Positions 50,133 through 57,462 of a stretch of 62,957 nt of DNA are shown piece after piece. The stretch is from assembly GCA_029257435.1 (NCBI GenBank), contig JARIBI010000154.1, positions 1 through 62,957 on the forward strand, given 5' to 3'. The translations under genes were made by a program, and so were the position numbers. The notes under the pieces are model-generated. The model was not told where the DNA came from. It made no database searches and was given only the letters and a program-made list of their open reading frames with translations. Position 1 is the stretch's first letter. Each line of letters starts with the position of its first letter. This DNA comes from Sporosarcina sp. GTDB taxonomy: Bacteria > Bacillota > Bacilli > Bacillales_A > Planococcaceae.

Positions 50133-51233
50133 TCATGAACGTTTATAGAACGGTGTTTCAATAATCCTAGCTTTCAATCTTTTATTGCGAACTTCGACTT
50201 CGAGTTCCGTTCCAAGCTCTGAAAGATTTTGGTTCACTAAAGCAAATCCGATGTTCTTTTTCAAAGTTGGAGATTGTGTACCCGTCGTTACTTCACCAAC
50301 TACTTCATCATTATGATAAACAGGATATCCAGTTCGTGGAATCCCCTTATCAATCATCTCAATTCCCACCAATTTCCGCGGAACGCCGTCTGATTTTTGT
50401 GCAGCTAACGCAGATTTCCCCAAGAAGTCTTCTTCTTTTTTCAATTTCACAACAAAACCAAGCCCTGCTTCTAGTGGTGAGATATCTTTCGACAATTCCT
50501 GTCCATACAGGGGAAGCCCCGCTTCAAAACGCAGCGTGTCGCGAGCACCTAAACCTGAAGGTACGAGGCCGTCTTCTTTACCTTCAGTCAGAATCGCATC
50601 CCATAGCTTAACTGCTGACTCAGGAGTACAGTAGATTTCAAATCCATTCTCGCCTGTATAACCAGTTCTGGATAGCAGAGTCGTTTCACCCGCCACATTT
50701 ACATGATCTTTAAAACGGAAAAATCGGATTTCAGCAAGTGGTTCATCTGTCAAACGTTGCAAAATCGTTTCTGCTTTAGGTCCTTGCAATGCTAAAAGTG
50801 CCCAGTTATCGGACTGGTTGTCAATTTCGACATCATCGCCAGCCTGTTGTTTCATCCAGCAGACGTCTTTTTCAATATTGGATGCGTTCACTACTAACAG
50901 GTAGTCATTATCGCTCCTTTTATAGATTAACAAATCATCGATCGTGCCGCCATCTTCATAGCACATAGCCGTATACTGAGCTTGACCGTCGACTAATTTT
51001 GCGACATCATTTGTAACTAGTTTTTGCAAGAAAGAAAGTGCGCCTTCTCCGCTGACAACGATCTCTCCCATATGGGAAACATCAAACAATCCAGCAGCCG
51101 TTCGGACGGCTTCATGCTCAGCTTTAATACTTGAAAATTGAACTGGTAACTCCCAACCGCCAAAATCGATTGTTTTTCCGTTATATGGCACATAGCTTTC
51201 AAAAAGTGGTGTTCGCTTCAAAGTTACTGACAA
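50133..51233 (-). CDS. gcvT: Aminomethyltransferase (T protein)
   Basis: This 366-residue enzyme releases ammonia from the aminomethyl-lipoyl group and gives methylene-tetrahydrofolate. It shows [30 protein letters not shown] and [21 protein letters not shown] at 51231-51233 is chosen because GGGGGAG stands six bases before it. An ATG five codons upstream would contain that ribosome binding site. Confidence 0.94.
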   Translation of the reverse strand: MSVTLKRTPLFESYVPYNGKTIDFGGWELPVQFSSIKAEHEAVRTAAGLFDVSHMGEIVVSGEGALSFLQKLVTNDVAKLVDGQAQYTAMCYEDGGTIDDLLIYKRSDNDYLLVVNASNIEKDVCWMKQQAGDDVEIDNQSDNWALLALQGPKAETILQRLTDEPLAEIRFFRFKDHVNVAGETTLLSRTGYTGENGFEIYCTPESAVKLWDAILTEGKEDGLVPSGLGARDTLRFEAGLPLYGQELSKDISPLEAGLGFVVKLKKEEDFLGKSALAAQKSDGVPRKLVGIEMIDKGIPRTGYPVYHNDEVVGEVTTGTQSPTLKKNIGFALVNQNLSELGTELEVEVRNKRLKARIIETPFYKRS

Positions 51234-51252
51234 CTCAATCTCCCCCATTCAT

Positions 51253-51460
51253 CTTCAAAAAAGAAAGAGACCCCCTTTTTTAAAAAAGAGAGCCCCTGTC
51301 CATTCTACTGAACGCTCCTCATTTCGGAAGCTGGCTTCAGAGGCTGGCTTTAACCAGCACTGTTCAGAGATGCGTCCAACATGAGTCTTTTTGCCTGAGA
51401 GATTCATGACCCAGTCACTTGCTCCTTCGGCGGCGCATTGATTGCGCTCTCTCCCCATGT
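51253..51460 (-). ncRNA. Glycine riboswitch with terminator platform
   Basis: The leader RNA shows the conserved glycine aptamer: GGGGAGAG, GCGCCGCCGAAGGAGCAA and AATCTCTCAGGCAAAAAGAC (about 51456-51380). A second, looser aptamer-like part follows (GACGCATCTCTGAACAG, then GTTCAGTAGAATGGACAGGGG, to about 51290) but lacks the usual ACCGAAGGGG box in standard form. Beyond it CTCTCTTTT can pair with AAAAGGGGG and is followed by a U-rich tract (51255-51270), as in an ON-switch where glycine prevents termination. Confidence 0.9.
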
Positions 51461-51527
51461 ATTCATCCGCACTATTCAATTCGATGCAAAAAGTTTAAGA
51501 TTCGGAAAACTATCATCTATCGACCCT

Positions 51528-51556
51528 ATCTTACCAGTTTGCAGATTGAAGTGCAA
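51528..51556 (-). promoter_or_regulatory. Sigma-A promoter of the gcv operon
   Basis: On the minus strand TTGCAC (51556-51551) and TAAGAT (51533-51528) are 17 bases apart. They lie directly after the aroK stop codon and about 70 bases before the aptamer. Confidence 0.65.
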
Positions 51557-52117
51557 TTACTTTTGAGGGTTGCCTGCTGCGTCTTGATGACTTGCAATGA
51601 TATTTGGTTTGCTGGATAAGCGTTCCATTTGAAACGCTATATATTCCGTGACTTTACTTAGTGAACGCTGACGTGTCTGTACAATAAAATGTGCAGATTC
51701 TTTATACGCCTCGTACCGTTGGTGATAAAGCTTCTCAATTTCGCTGCGAGTTGACCGTTGAACGATAGGTCTGTTTTTATCGGTTGCAATTCTTCGCCAA
51801 ATATCACGAAATGGGGCATCCAAGAAAAAGACCAGACCGCTTTCCCGCATAAGTTTACGATTTTCCTTACGCATGGCAACACCGCCGCCTGTGGCTATAA
51901 TGCACATTTCATCTCGAAACGTTTGGAGAAATTCAGTCTCCATCTCACGAAATCGTTCTTCCCCGTAGGTTGCAAATATTTGAGGGATTGTCATACCTGT
52001 TTTCTGTACGATTTCATGATCCATGTCATAAAAGGGAAGCTTTGTAAAAAAACTCAGCCGTTTGCCGATTGCACTCTTTCCGCATCCCATAAATCCAACT
52101 AGGTATACTTTGTTCAT
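51557..52117 (-). CDS. aroK: Shikimate kinase
   Basis: This 186-residue kinase has the P-loop VGFMGCGKSAIGK near the start, DMDHEIVQKTG, the substrate-binding ATGGGVAMR and the lid NRPIV. It lies between comGG and the gcv operon. Its last 25 or so residues are Gln/Asn-rich and unlike the core. Confidence 0.93.
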   Translation of the reverse strand: MNKVYLVGFMGCGKSAIGKRLSFFTKLPFYDMDHEIVQKTGMTIPQIFATYGEERFREMETEFLQTFRDEMCIIATGGGVAMRKENRKLMRESGLVFFLDAPFRDIWRRIATDKNRPIVQRSTRSEIEKLYHQRYEAYKESAHFIVQTRQRSLSKVTEYIAFQMERLSSKPNIIASHQDAAGNPQK

Positions 52118-52121
52118 AAAA

Positions 52122-52304
52122 TCATCCGCCCTGCATTTTTGTTATCGCTGCTTTCTCATACACCGTTCCCAGCGAATCATAAGTTCCATATAAACTACTA
52201 TGCCATGAAACGAATGTAAAAAGAAAGAGGGAGACGAAAAATAATAATGCAAGTGCCATTACCAGGACCACTCCCCGTTCATCTCTCACTAAGACCAACC
52301 GCAA
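52122..52304 (-). CDS. comGG: ComGG-like minor pseudopilin (short)
   Basis: This 60-residue product has a charged start (RLVLVRDERG) and one long hydrophobic helix (VVLVMALALLFFVSLFLF), like a type IV pilin-like stalk. The typical globular tail is missing, since B. subtilis ComGG is about twice as long. Position as the last comG gene, overlapping comGF by 26 bases, is the main reason for the call. It may be a shortened or eroded copy. Confidence 0.6.
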   Translation of the reverse strand: MRLVLVRDERGVVLVMALALLFFVSLFLFTFVSWHSSLYGTYDSLGTVYEKAAITKMQGG

Positions 52305-52734
52305 CCCTCCTTATCCGTTCCGTACCATCTTGGAGCGTTACAGAAACGGCTATCAAATGGCCTTCATCTGTAAATCGAAGGGACTGCACCTGTGTCAGCA
52401 ACGGAACATGTCCCTGGTTTCCGATACGTCTTCGAACTACCCCGCCTACACTGCTATATTCTTTGTTTTCTTCTGCATCCTTCATATAAACGGTTAATAT
52501 CGTTCCACTCTCATTGACATCAATTAGTTGTACAGCAGATAAGTCCATCTGTAAGTCCACCATAAATAATTCCCATTCAGTGGTTTGACTATCTGTCAAT
52601 TGATGCTGGGCAGACTCTTTATACATCAAAAACAGTACGATGAGATGAAGAAATGCCGCTGCAATAACAAGTTGAAACAAGCTTTCAAGCAATGTGTACC
52701 CGGACTCATCATGAATAGTGTTCAAGGTGTACAC
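52279..52734 (-). CDS. comGF: ComGF minor pseudopilin
   Basis: This 151-residue protein has a pilin-type N-terminus (DESGYTLLESLFQLVIAAAFLHLIV shortened here: GYTLLESLFQ) and a beta-rich globular part (GTILTVYMKDAEENKEY). GTG at 52732-52734 with GGAGAAGG before it is chosen over a longer frame. It overlaps comGE by 13 bases. Confidence 0.82.
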   Translation of the reverse strand: MYTLNTIHDESGYTLLESLFQLVIAAAFLHLIVLFLMYKESAQHQLTDSQTTEWELFMVDLQMDLSAVQLIDVNESGTILTVYMKDAEENKEYSSVGGVVRRRIGNQGHVPLLTQVQSLRFTDEGHLIAVSVTLQDGTERIRRVAVGLSER

Positions 52735-53018
52735 GCCTTCTCCGTTTTTGCAGAAGATGGATAAGTAACGCACAGTCGCCCGTTTTCTTGAGCCCAAACA
52801 TAGTGCGTTCCGTTTTCTATACGAACCCCATCTGTGATTCCATAGGTCGTAAAGAGCACAGCGCCTTGGTACATTGTCTCATTTGCTAACATTTCACGTT
52901 TTTTGTCATCCAATCCAACTAGCATTCGAAACGACAATGGCAACAGTGTACTAAAAATGATCATCATTATTGACAATGTTAAAATGGCTTCCGGCCAAGA
53001 GTAACCAGATTCATTCAT
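52722..53018 (-). CDS. comGE: ComGE minor pseudopilin
   Basis: This 98-residue protein has a pilin-like N-terminal helix (SWPEAILTLSIMMIIFSTLLP), in which the usual FTLLE is replaced by WPEA. ATG at 53016-53018 overlaps comGD by eight bases; AAAGGGGGAG lies about 12 bases upstream. Confidence 0.78.
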   Translation of the reverse strand: MNESGYSWPEAILTLSIMMIIFSTLLPLSFRMLVGLDDKKREMLANETMYQGAVLFTTYGITDGVRIENGTHYVWAQENGRLCVTYPSSAKTEKACTP

Positions 53019-53448
53019 ACAGAAGCATTCTCCCCCTTTGAAACTGAAATTTAATTTTTTTCGATCCACTAGATGTCAAGAACGTCATTGTTCCAGTATT
53101 GAACATGTTGCCATTTCCTTGAAATGCTACATTTCTTAACGTACTTGTATTATCGTATTTAATAGTTGGCGGGAAGTGTGTGACCGTTATTTCATTTGTA
53201 TCATAGTAAGTCACTGTGTACGTTTTTCCTTCGTTCGAAAAACCAAGCCAAGTAGTAGTCTGATTCGCCATGGAATGTGCTTGCATTCGCTGCACTGTTG
53301 CTTTAAAGGCCTCAAGTGCATCCCTTTCAGATTGTTCCATTGTCCAGCCGCGGCTAACAGGTATCACGATTATTGTCAGTACGCCTAAAATTGTGAGGAC
53401 AAGAAGCAGCTCTAAAAATGTCATACCTGTTTCAGAATGTTTATTCAC
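53011..53448 (-). CDS. comGD: ComGD minor pseudopilin
   Basis: This 145-residue pseudopilin has the prepilin motif GMTFLELLLVLTILGVL, which is cut after the Met by ComC. GTG start, overlapping comGC by four bases (GTGA). Confidence 0.88.
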   Translation of the reverse strand: MNKHSETGMTFLELLLVLTILGVLTIIVIPVSRGWTMEQSERDALEAFKATVQRMQAHSMANQTTTWLGFSNEGKTYTVTYYDTNEITVTHFPPTIKYDNTSTLRNVAFQGNGNMFNTGTMTFLTSSGSKKIKFQFQRGRMLLYE

Positions 53449-53774
53449 GGATTTCCTGATGCTGCCTTCGGATTAATCACTTTCCCGTCTGCATCTATTG
53501 TCAATTCCGTTCCGTCCGGACACTTTGCACCTTCCGGCAAATAGTCTTTAGCAGTAAGATCAGCCAAGCTAGTTGGAATTTTATTGGTATCCATCTTGTA
53601 TGCCTGGACTTGGCCTTCCACCATTTTCAAATATGCTGCACATCCCTTTGTATCGATAGACTTTGAATGCTTCGTCACGTTCGGAATCGCCACTAGGATG
53701 AGCACGGATATTATCAACAAGACAATCATCATTTCTATTAACGTAAAAGCTTTCTCATTACGTAGAAATCTCAT
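53445..53774 (-). CDS. comGC: ComGC major competence pseudopilin
   Basis: This 109-residue main subunit of the DNA-uptake pseudopilus has the processing site KAFTLIEMMIVLLIISVLIL. Two Cys (in KGCAAY and AKCPDG) could form the intramolecular disulfide known from B. subtilis. Confidence 0.93.
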   Translation of the reverse strand: MRFLRNEKAFTLIEMMIVLLIISVLILVAIPNVTKHSKSIDTKGCAAYLKMVEGQVQAYKMDTNKIPTSLADLTAKDYLPEGAKCPDGTELTIDADGKVINPKAASGNP

Positions 53775-53787
53775 TGGAGTTGCTCCT

Positions 53788-54873
53788 TTACATGTTTTTA
53801 ATCATTCCATAGACGGGTAAGAGAAGTGCTAAATAGGCTGCTATTATACAAACCGCAAGAATGACAAATAAAATAGGCTGTAGCAAAGCCATCATACGGT
53901 TCACTTTGCGATCGATTGCACTCGCAAGCTGCTCACTATATAACAATAACTCCTTGGCTAGATGTCCGCTGTCTGATCCATGTTTAGCGAAATAGGATAG
54001 GTCTCTCGTAAGTCCATCCGCAAACTCGATTGCCAAATGAAATGGTTCACCTTTCCCCGCTTCTTCATGAATCGATTTTGCAAATTGTGCTAGAACAGGA
54101 TCTGTTTTTTGTTTCATCAAAATGAGCATTGCTTCCTGTATGGAATTACCTGCCGCCAGTAAACTTCCAGTTTCAGAAGCAAAAAGCCGAGTCCAGAAAG
54201 TACTATACATTTCACCAAGGAAAGGAATTGTTAGCAGTCTTTTTATTTTTTCGGCTGGACTTAATCGCCTCAAGTAGATTCTGACTATCACAATTAAACA
54301 ACCGCTAATTGCGATTGTGAATAATAGCAAATCCGGAGCTTTTGCTACAATTCGCGGTAAATACTTTTCAACACCTTGAGTGGCTGAACCACGTGAAGCA
54401 GCAAGTGTTTCAAAGTTGGGCAAAAAATAGATTTTAAATGCGATGAGCAATAATGCCATAGCAAACATCAGTACGACTGGATAAGTTGCAGCTTGAATGA
54501 ATTTCTGCTTCCGGACTTGAGCAGCATTAAGTCGAACAGACGCTCCTTCAAGCGCTTCCGCTAATCTTCCATCACTCTCTGACAGTTCGATGGACAATAA
54601 TATCCGATCCGGAAACCCAAGTGCCCTCAATACTTCTGAGACATTCGCTCCTTCTCTGAAAATGTCTTCTACTCTCGATAATAAACTGTGACTATTTGAA
54701 CTGTGATGTGGAAGCAATAGCGAAAAACAGTCATGAATGGTATATCCTTCTTTAAGTAATTCTGATGCTCGCATTAAAAACATCGGTTTGTCATTCACCG
54801 CAAATAACGAGTCTCGTTTCAGTGAAAAACACCGTTTACGGAGAGTCATTGGAGTTACTGTACTTTCTTGCAA
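53788..54873 (-). CDS. comGB: ComGB membrane platform protein
   Basis: This 361-residue GspF/PilC-type protein has three main membrane segments (YPVVLMFAMALLLIAFKIYF; DLLLFTIAISGCLIVIVRI; LQPILFVILAVCIIAAYLAL) and LSIELSESDGRLAEALE, typical of the family. TTG at 54871-54873 with GAGTGGAG before it is favoured over an ATG eight codons later. It overlaps the comGA remnant by 38 bases. Confidence 0.9.
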   Translation of the reverse strand: MQESTVTPMTLRKRCFSLKRDSLFAVNDKPMFLMRASELLKEGYTIHDCFSLLLPHHSSNSHSLLSRVEDIFREGANVSEVLRALGFPDRILLSIELSESDGRLAEALEGASVRLNAAQVRKQKFIQAATYPVVLMFAMALLLIAFKIYFLPNFETLAASRGSATQGVEKYLPRIVAKAPDLLLFTIAISGCLIVIVRIYLRRLSPAEKIKRLLTIPFLGEMYSTFWTRLFASETGSLLAAGNSIQEAMLILMKQKTDPVLAQFAKSIHEEAGKGEPFHLAIEFADGLTRDLSYFAKHGSDSGHLAKELLLYSEQLASAIDRKVNRMMALLQPILFVILAVCIIAAYLALLLPVYGMIKNM

Positions 54874-55074
54874 GCGTCTCCACTCTCCCTTCTTCAGAAA
54901 GGAAGATGGGTTCGTTAGTATTAAGAGTGTTCTTAAGCCAATCTAATTCTTCATCTTGAAAAATTTCAAAAACAGCTGCCATCTCTCCATCCGATTTACG
55001 AATGAGGCGCTGCGCTGAGATACAAACGGCTGTTTGTCTCAGTTCTTCTGCGGAAATCCCGAAATCCATCATCC
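54836..55074 (-). pseudogene. comGA: comGA 3' remnant, cut by a transposon end
   Basis: About 80 C-terminal codons of the competence ATPase remain (RMMDFGISAEELRQTAVCISAQRLI), matching the end of the GspE-type domain. Walker A, Asp box, Walker B and everything else upstream are missing. The open frame runs a few codons further into DNA with transposon-end features and then stops. The 5' part is not in the window. Loss of ComGA should abolish DNA uptake, and comGB-comGG are cut off from the usual comG promoter. Confidence 0.85.
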
Positions 55075-55095
55075 TGTTGTAATCCATCACACAAG

Positions 55096-55245
55096 TTGAG
55101 ACAGGCATGTCTTGGAAACGTTGATAAATCAACTTAATGAATCATATGAATGAGACAAAACATCACGATATTTGAGATAAGATGACCTAACGTCAAAAAA
55201 ATTGAGATGGAAAAAATAGATGTCACAAAACTTGAGACAGGATAG
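55096..55245 (+). repeat. Direct repeats, likely TnsB-binding sites
   Basis: Copies of TTGAGAYRRRAT-like sequence start at 55096 (TTGAGACAGG), 55150 (ATGAGACAAA), 55172 (TTGAGATAAG), 55202 (TTGAGATGGA) and 55232 (TTGAGACAGG). A weaker copy is at 55121 (TTGATAAATC). Spacing is 22-30 bases and all point the same way, like the transposase sites in Tn7-family ends. A single inverted match (TTGTCTCAA) is at 59972-59980. Confidence 0.75.
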
Positions 55246-55335
55246 GAGCATTTTGTTGTTACCAACGATTATTAGGAAATATTGCAATCGTCTAATGGAC
55301 GCTTTTTTTATGGAATCGGGACAAACACAAGTGAA

Positions 55336-55377
55336 CGAAAAACCACTCGAATGATGAGAATCATTCGAGTGGTTTAA
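55336..55377 (-). terminator. Terminator of tniQ
   Basis: AACCACTCGAATGAT and ATCATTCGAGTGGTT form a perfect 15-base-pair stem, followed by TTTTT on the minus strand. Confidence 0.9.
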
Positions 55378-55400
55378 TCCTTCTGAATAACTTAATTATC

Positions 55401-57236
55401 TTAAAGCAAGCTTGAAAATTTATTATCCCATTCATCTAAGTATGACAAAGCTTGATTTTTTGAAAACCCATTTACTTCCTTTAAAACTGCCAGTGCCTGA
55501 TCCCTATTTACGTAAGGCAGGGTTTCAGTTCCCCTTTGAACACTATAATCAATCTTCAGTATCCCATCCTCAAACCACTTATTGACTGTTCGAGTTCGTA
55601 ACTTGAAAATTCTCATTAGCTCCATCTTGGAGTATCCTTTTTCTTTTACAAACTGTTTAAATGATTCTAGACGAAGCGATTGAATATCCTGTTTAGAAAA
55701 ATAAAGACCTTCTATTATAGGTTCCGAAATCACATATGCGACTTGAACTTTGCTGTCGAGTACCATTTTAATTAGTTCGACAAAAGTCACCTCTTCTTTA
55801 CCGACCTTATCTTTGGCTGAATCCAATGTATACCAATTATCATTTGGCTGTTCAATTCGTTGACACTTACTTAATAGTGATTTTTCCAAGTCGTATACTT
55901 CACGCCTATCCACGAAGTAACTTGTCATGCCATCAATTGTGGGTCCATGAAGCACCTTCAAGTAATCTGTCTCGATTAAATTTCTGTATTGTTTTTGAGT
56001 GATGCCTAAGTATTTTCTAGCATCTCTTGTCGACATAATTTCCGATTCATGTTCTGCCCATTTCAAAACGCTTTCCGTTTTTATCAGCAATATATCCCTA
56101 TTTTTATGCTCAACATATTTATGTTCTAAAAAGTTTAATTCACACAGCGTCTTAATAAAGGTCTTGCTCCTACCAATATGCTTTTCCGCATCTGTAATCC
56201 CTATATAACTCCGCTCTAGTGGTTCGGACTGTATCAGTTTATCTTTGTTATGATAAATTTCTTTGATTTCAATATGGAATTTTGAATAATAATCACTATA
56301 TAACTTTCCTTCAGAGGATGCAAAAATCACTTTAAGGATAGGAGACTTTTTGCTCGATAAAGCCGAACCGTATTTTGTTGTTTTCAAATCATCAATTGTT
56401 TCATACAAAGACAATATATTCTTCTCAGGTTGTATTACCAATTCTTGAATTACAGGGGTCAAAAAGTTCATGTATTCTATCAAGTGTTTTTTCATATCCA
56501 TATGTTTGGTTAAAAACTTTTCAAACTTAATTGATTGTTTTTTTGAAACAAGTTTCTCGGTTTGAAGCGAACCTAGTAGTTGATAAAAAAGGCTAAATAA
56601 CATTAGATATACTTTTCCATCCAATAGGCTACCATCACTTCTTTTTATGGAACTTCGTGGATTAAGCAATGTCATTTGAAGATTGGTTTGTACTTTGGTA
56701 ATCGCTGGACTTTTGATAATATCGGCTTCAACATTTAGATAATTGAATCCACATTTACATGTTCCGCTCATAAGTGAATGCATACTAATGAATCCATGGC
56801 ATTTTGGACAATTAAGTACTAATTGTGTGTTGTGCGAAGGGCAAGTTGTCAAAAATGCTATATCCCAATGTATCCTGTGATAGTAATCTTCTTTAAGGCA
56901 AGCAGGACAGTACTTCGTAAAATTTCGCAGGTAATAAGAATAGAAAATTTCATGCTTTATGATGTCCTCTTCTTTGTCACCAAAGAACAAATCATCAAAT
57001 TGGTTACATACAAAGTTGCCAATGTCTTGATTTGAGTTATCCATTATTTCCTTTGCAATTTTGAACCATTGAGAATCAGTATTAAGTTCATTGCAATTAA
57101 GCTTGTAAAATGTTGGCGGAACGGGTATTGCATCTGTAATATGATTAAAATAGTTTGCTCTAGCTGTCCGAAATAGAAAAGAGTATAAACTTTCATTTTC
57201 TTTTGAGTGGATTCTATTTAAGAATTTTATGGACAT
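55401..57236 (-). CDS. tniQ: TniQ/TnsD-family transposition targeting protein
   Basis: This 611-residue protein has the TniQ N-terminal domain (SLYSFLFRTARANYF) and a zinc-binding array: Cys110 and Cys113 (YCPAC), Cys132 and His135 (TTCPSH), Cys143 and Cys146 (CPKC), Cys160 and Cys162 (CKC). The long C-terminal part contains several helix-turn-helix-like segments (ITDAEKHIGRSKTFIKTL; STRDARKYLGITQKQYRNL; MELMRIFKLRTRTVNKWF), as in long TnsD proteins that read the target site. AGGTGAGGTG precedes the ATG. A CAA-rich, unstructured leader lies at 57255-57290. It may recognise comGA itself. Confidence 0.85.
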   Translation of the reverse strand: MSIKFLNRIHSKENESLYSFLFRTARANYFNHITDAIPVPPTFYKLNCNELNTDSQWFKIAKEIMDNSNQDIGNFVCNQFDDLFFGDKEEDIIKHEIFYSYYLRNFTKYCPACLKEDYYHRIHWDIAFLTTCPSHNTQLVLNCPKCHGFISMHSLMSGTCKCGFNYLNVEADIIKSPAITKVQTNLQMTLLNPRSSIKRSDGSLLDGKVYLMLFSLFYQLLGSLQTEKLVSKKQSIKFEKFLTKHMDMKKHLIEYMNFLTPVIQELVIQPEKNILSLYETIDDLKTTKYGSALSSKKSPILKVIFASSEGKLYSDYYSKFHIEIKEIYHNKDKLIQSEPLERSYIGITDAEKHIGRSKTFIKTLCELNFLEHKYVEHKNRDILLIKTESVLKWAEHESEIMSTRDARKYLGITQKQYRNLIETDYLKVLHGPTIDGMTSYFVDRREVYDLEKSLLSKCQRIEQPNDNWYTLDSAKDKVGKEEVTFVELIKMVLDSKVQVAYVISEPIIEGLYFSKQDIQSLRLESFKQFVKEKGYSKMELMRIFKLRTRTVNKWFEDGILKIDYSVQRGTETLPYVNRDQALAVLKEVNGFSKNQALSYLDEWDNKFSSLL

Positions 57237-57355
57237 GACTGATTCACCTCACCTATTATTGTTGCTGTTGTTGTTTTTGTTGTTGAATAATTTTATTCAT
57301 CGTGAGCTTTAGAAAAGTTAATTCAAAGAATGCTATAACCAGCGATTCAAACAAA

Positions 57356-57391
57356 TAAAAAAAAGAGTTGAATGACTCTTTTTTCAACTCT
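57356..57391 (-). terminator. Terminator of the NTPase gene
   Basis: AAAAGAGT and ACTCTTTT pair, followed by a long T tract on the minus strand, about 80 bases after the stop codon at 57463. It is also T-rich on the plus strand. Confidence 0.65.
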
Positions 57392-57462
57392 CCAACCATT
57401 CCTAAAGCATGTTGCTCAGTTAATTAATTTACCGCTTTCTAGGCATGTCTATTTATTAATAT

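Noticed and set aside
54836..55132. 98-codon frame as an intact small gene
   Set aside because: Its C-terminal 80 residues match the end of ComGA, and the first codons lie in the transposon end.
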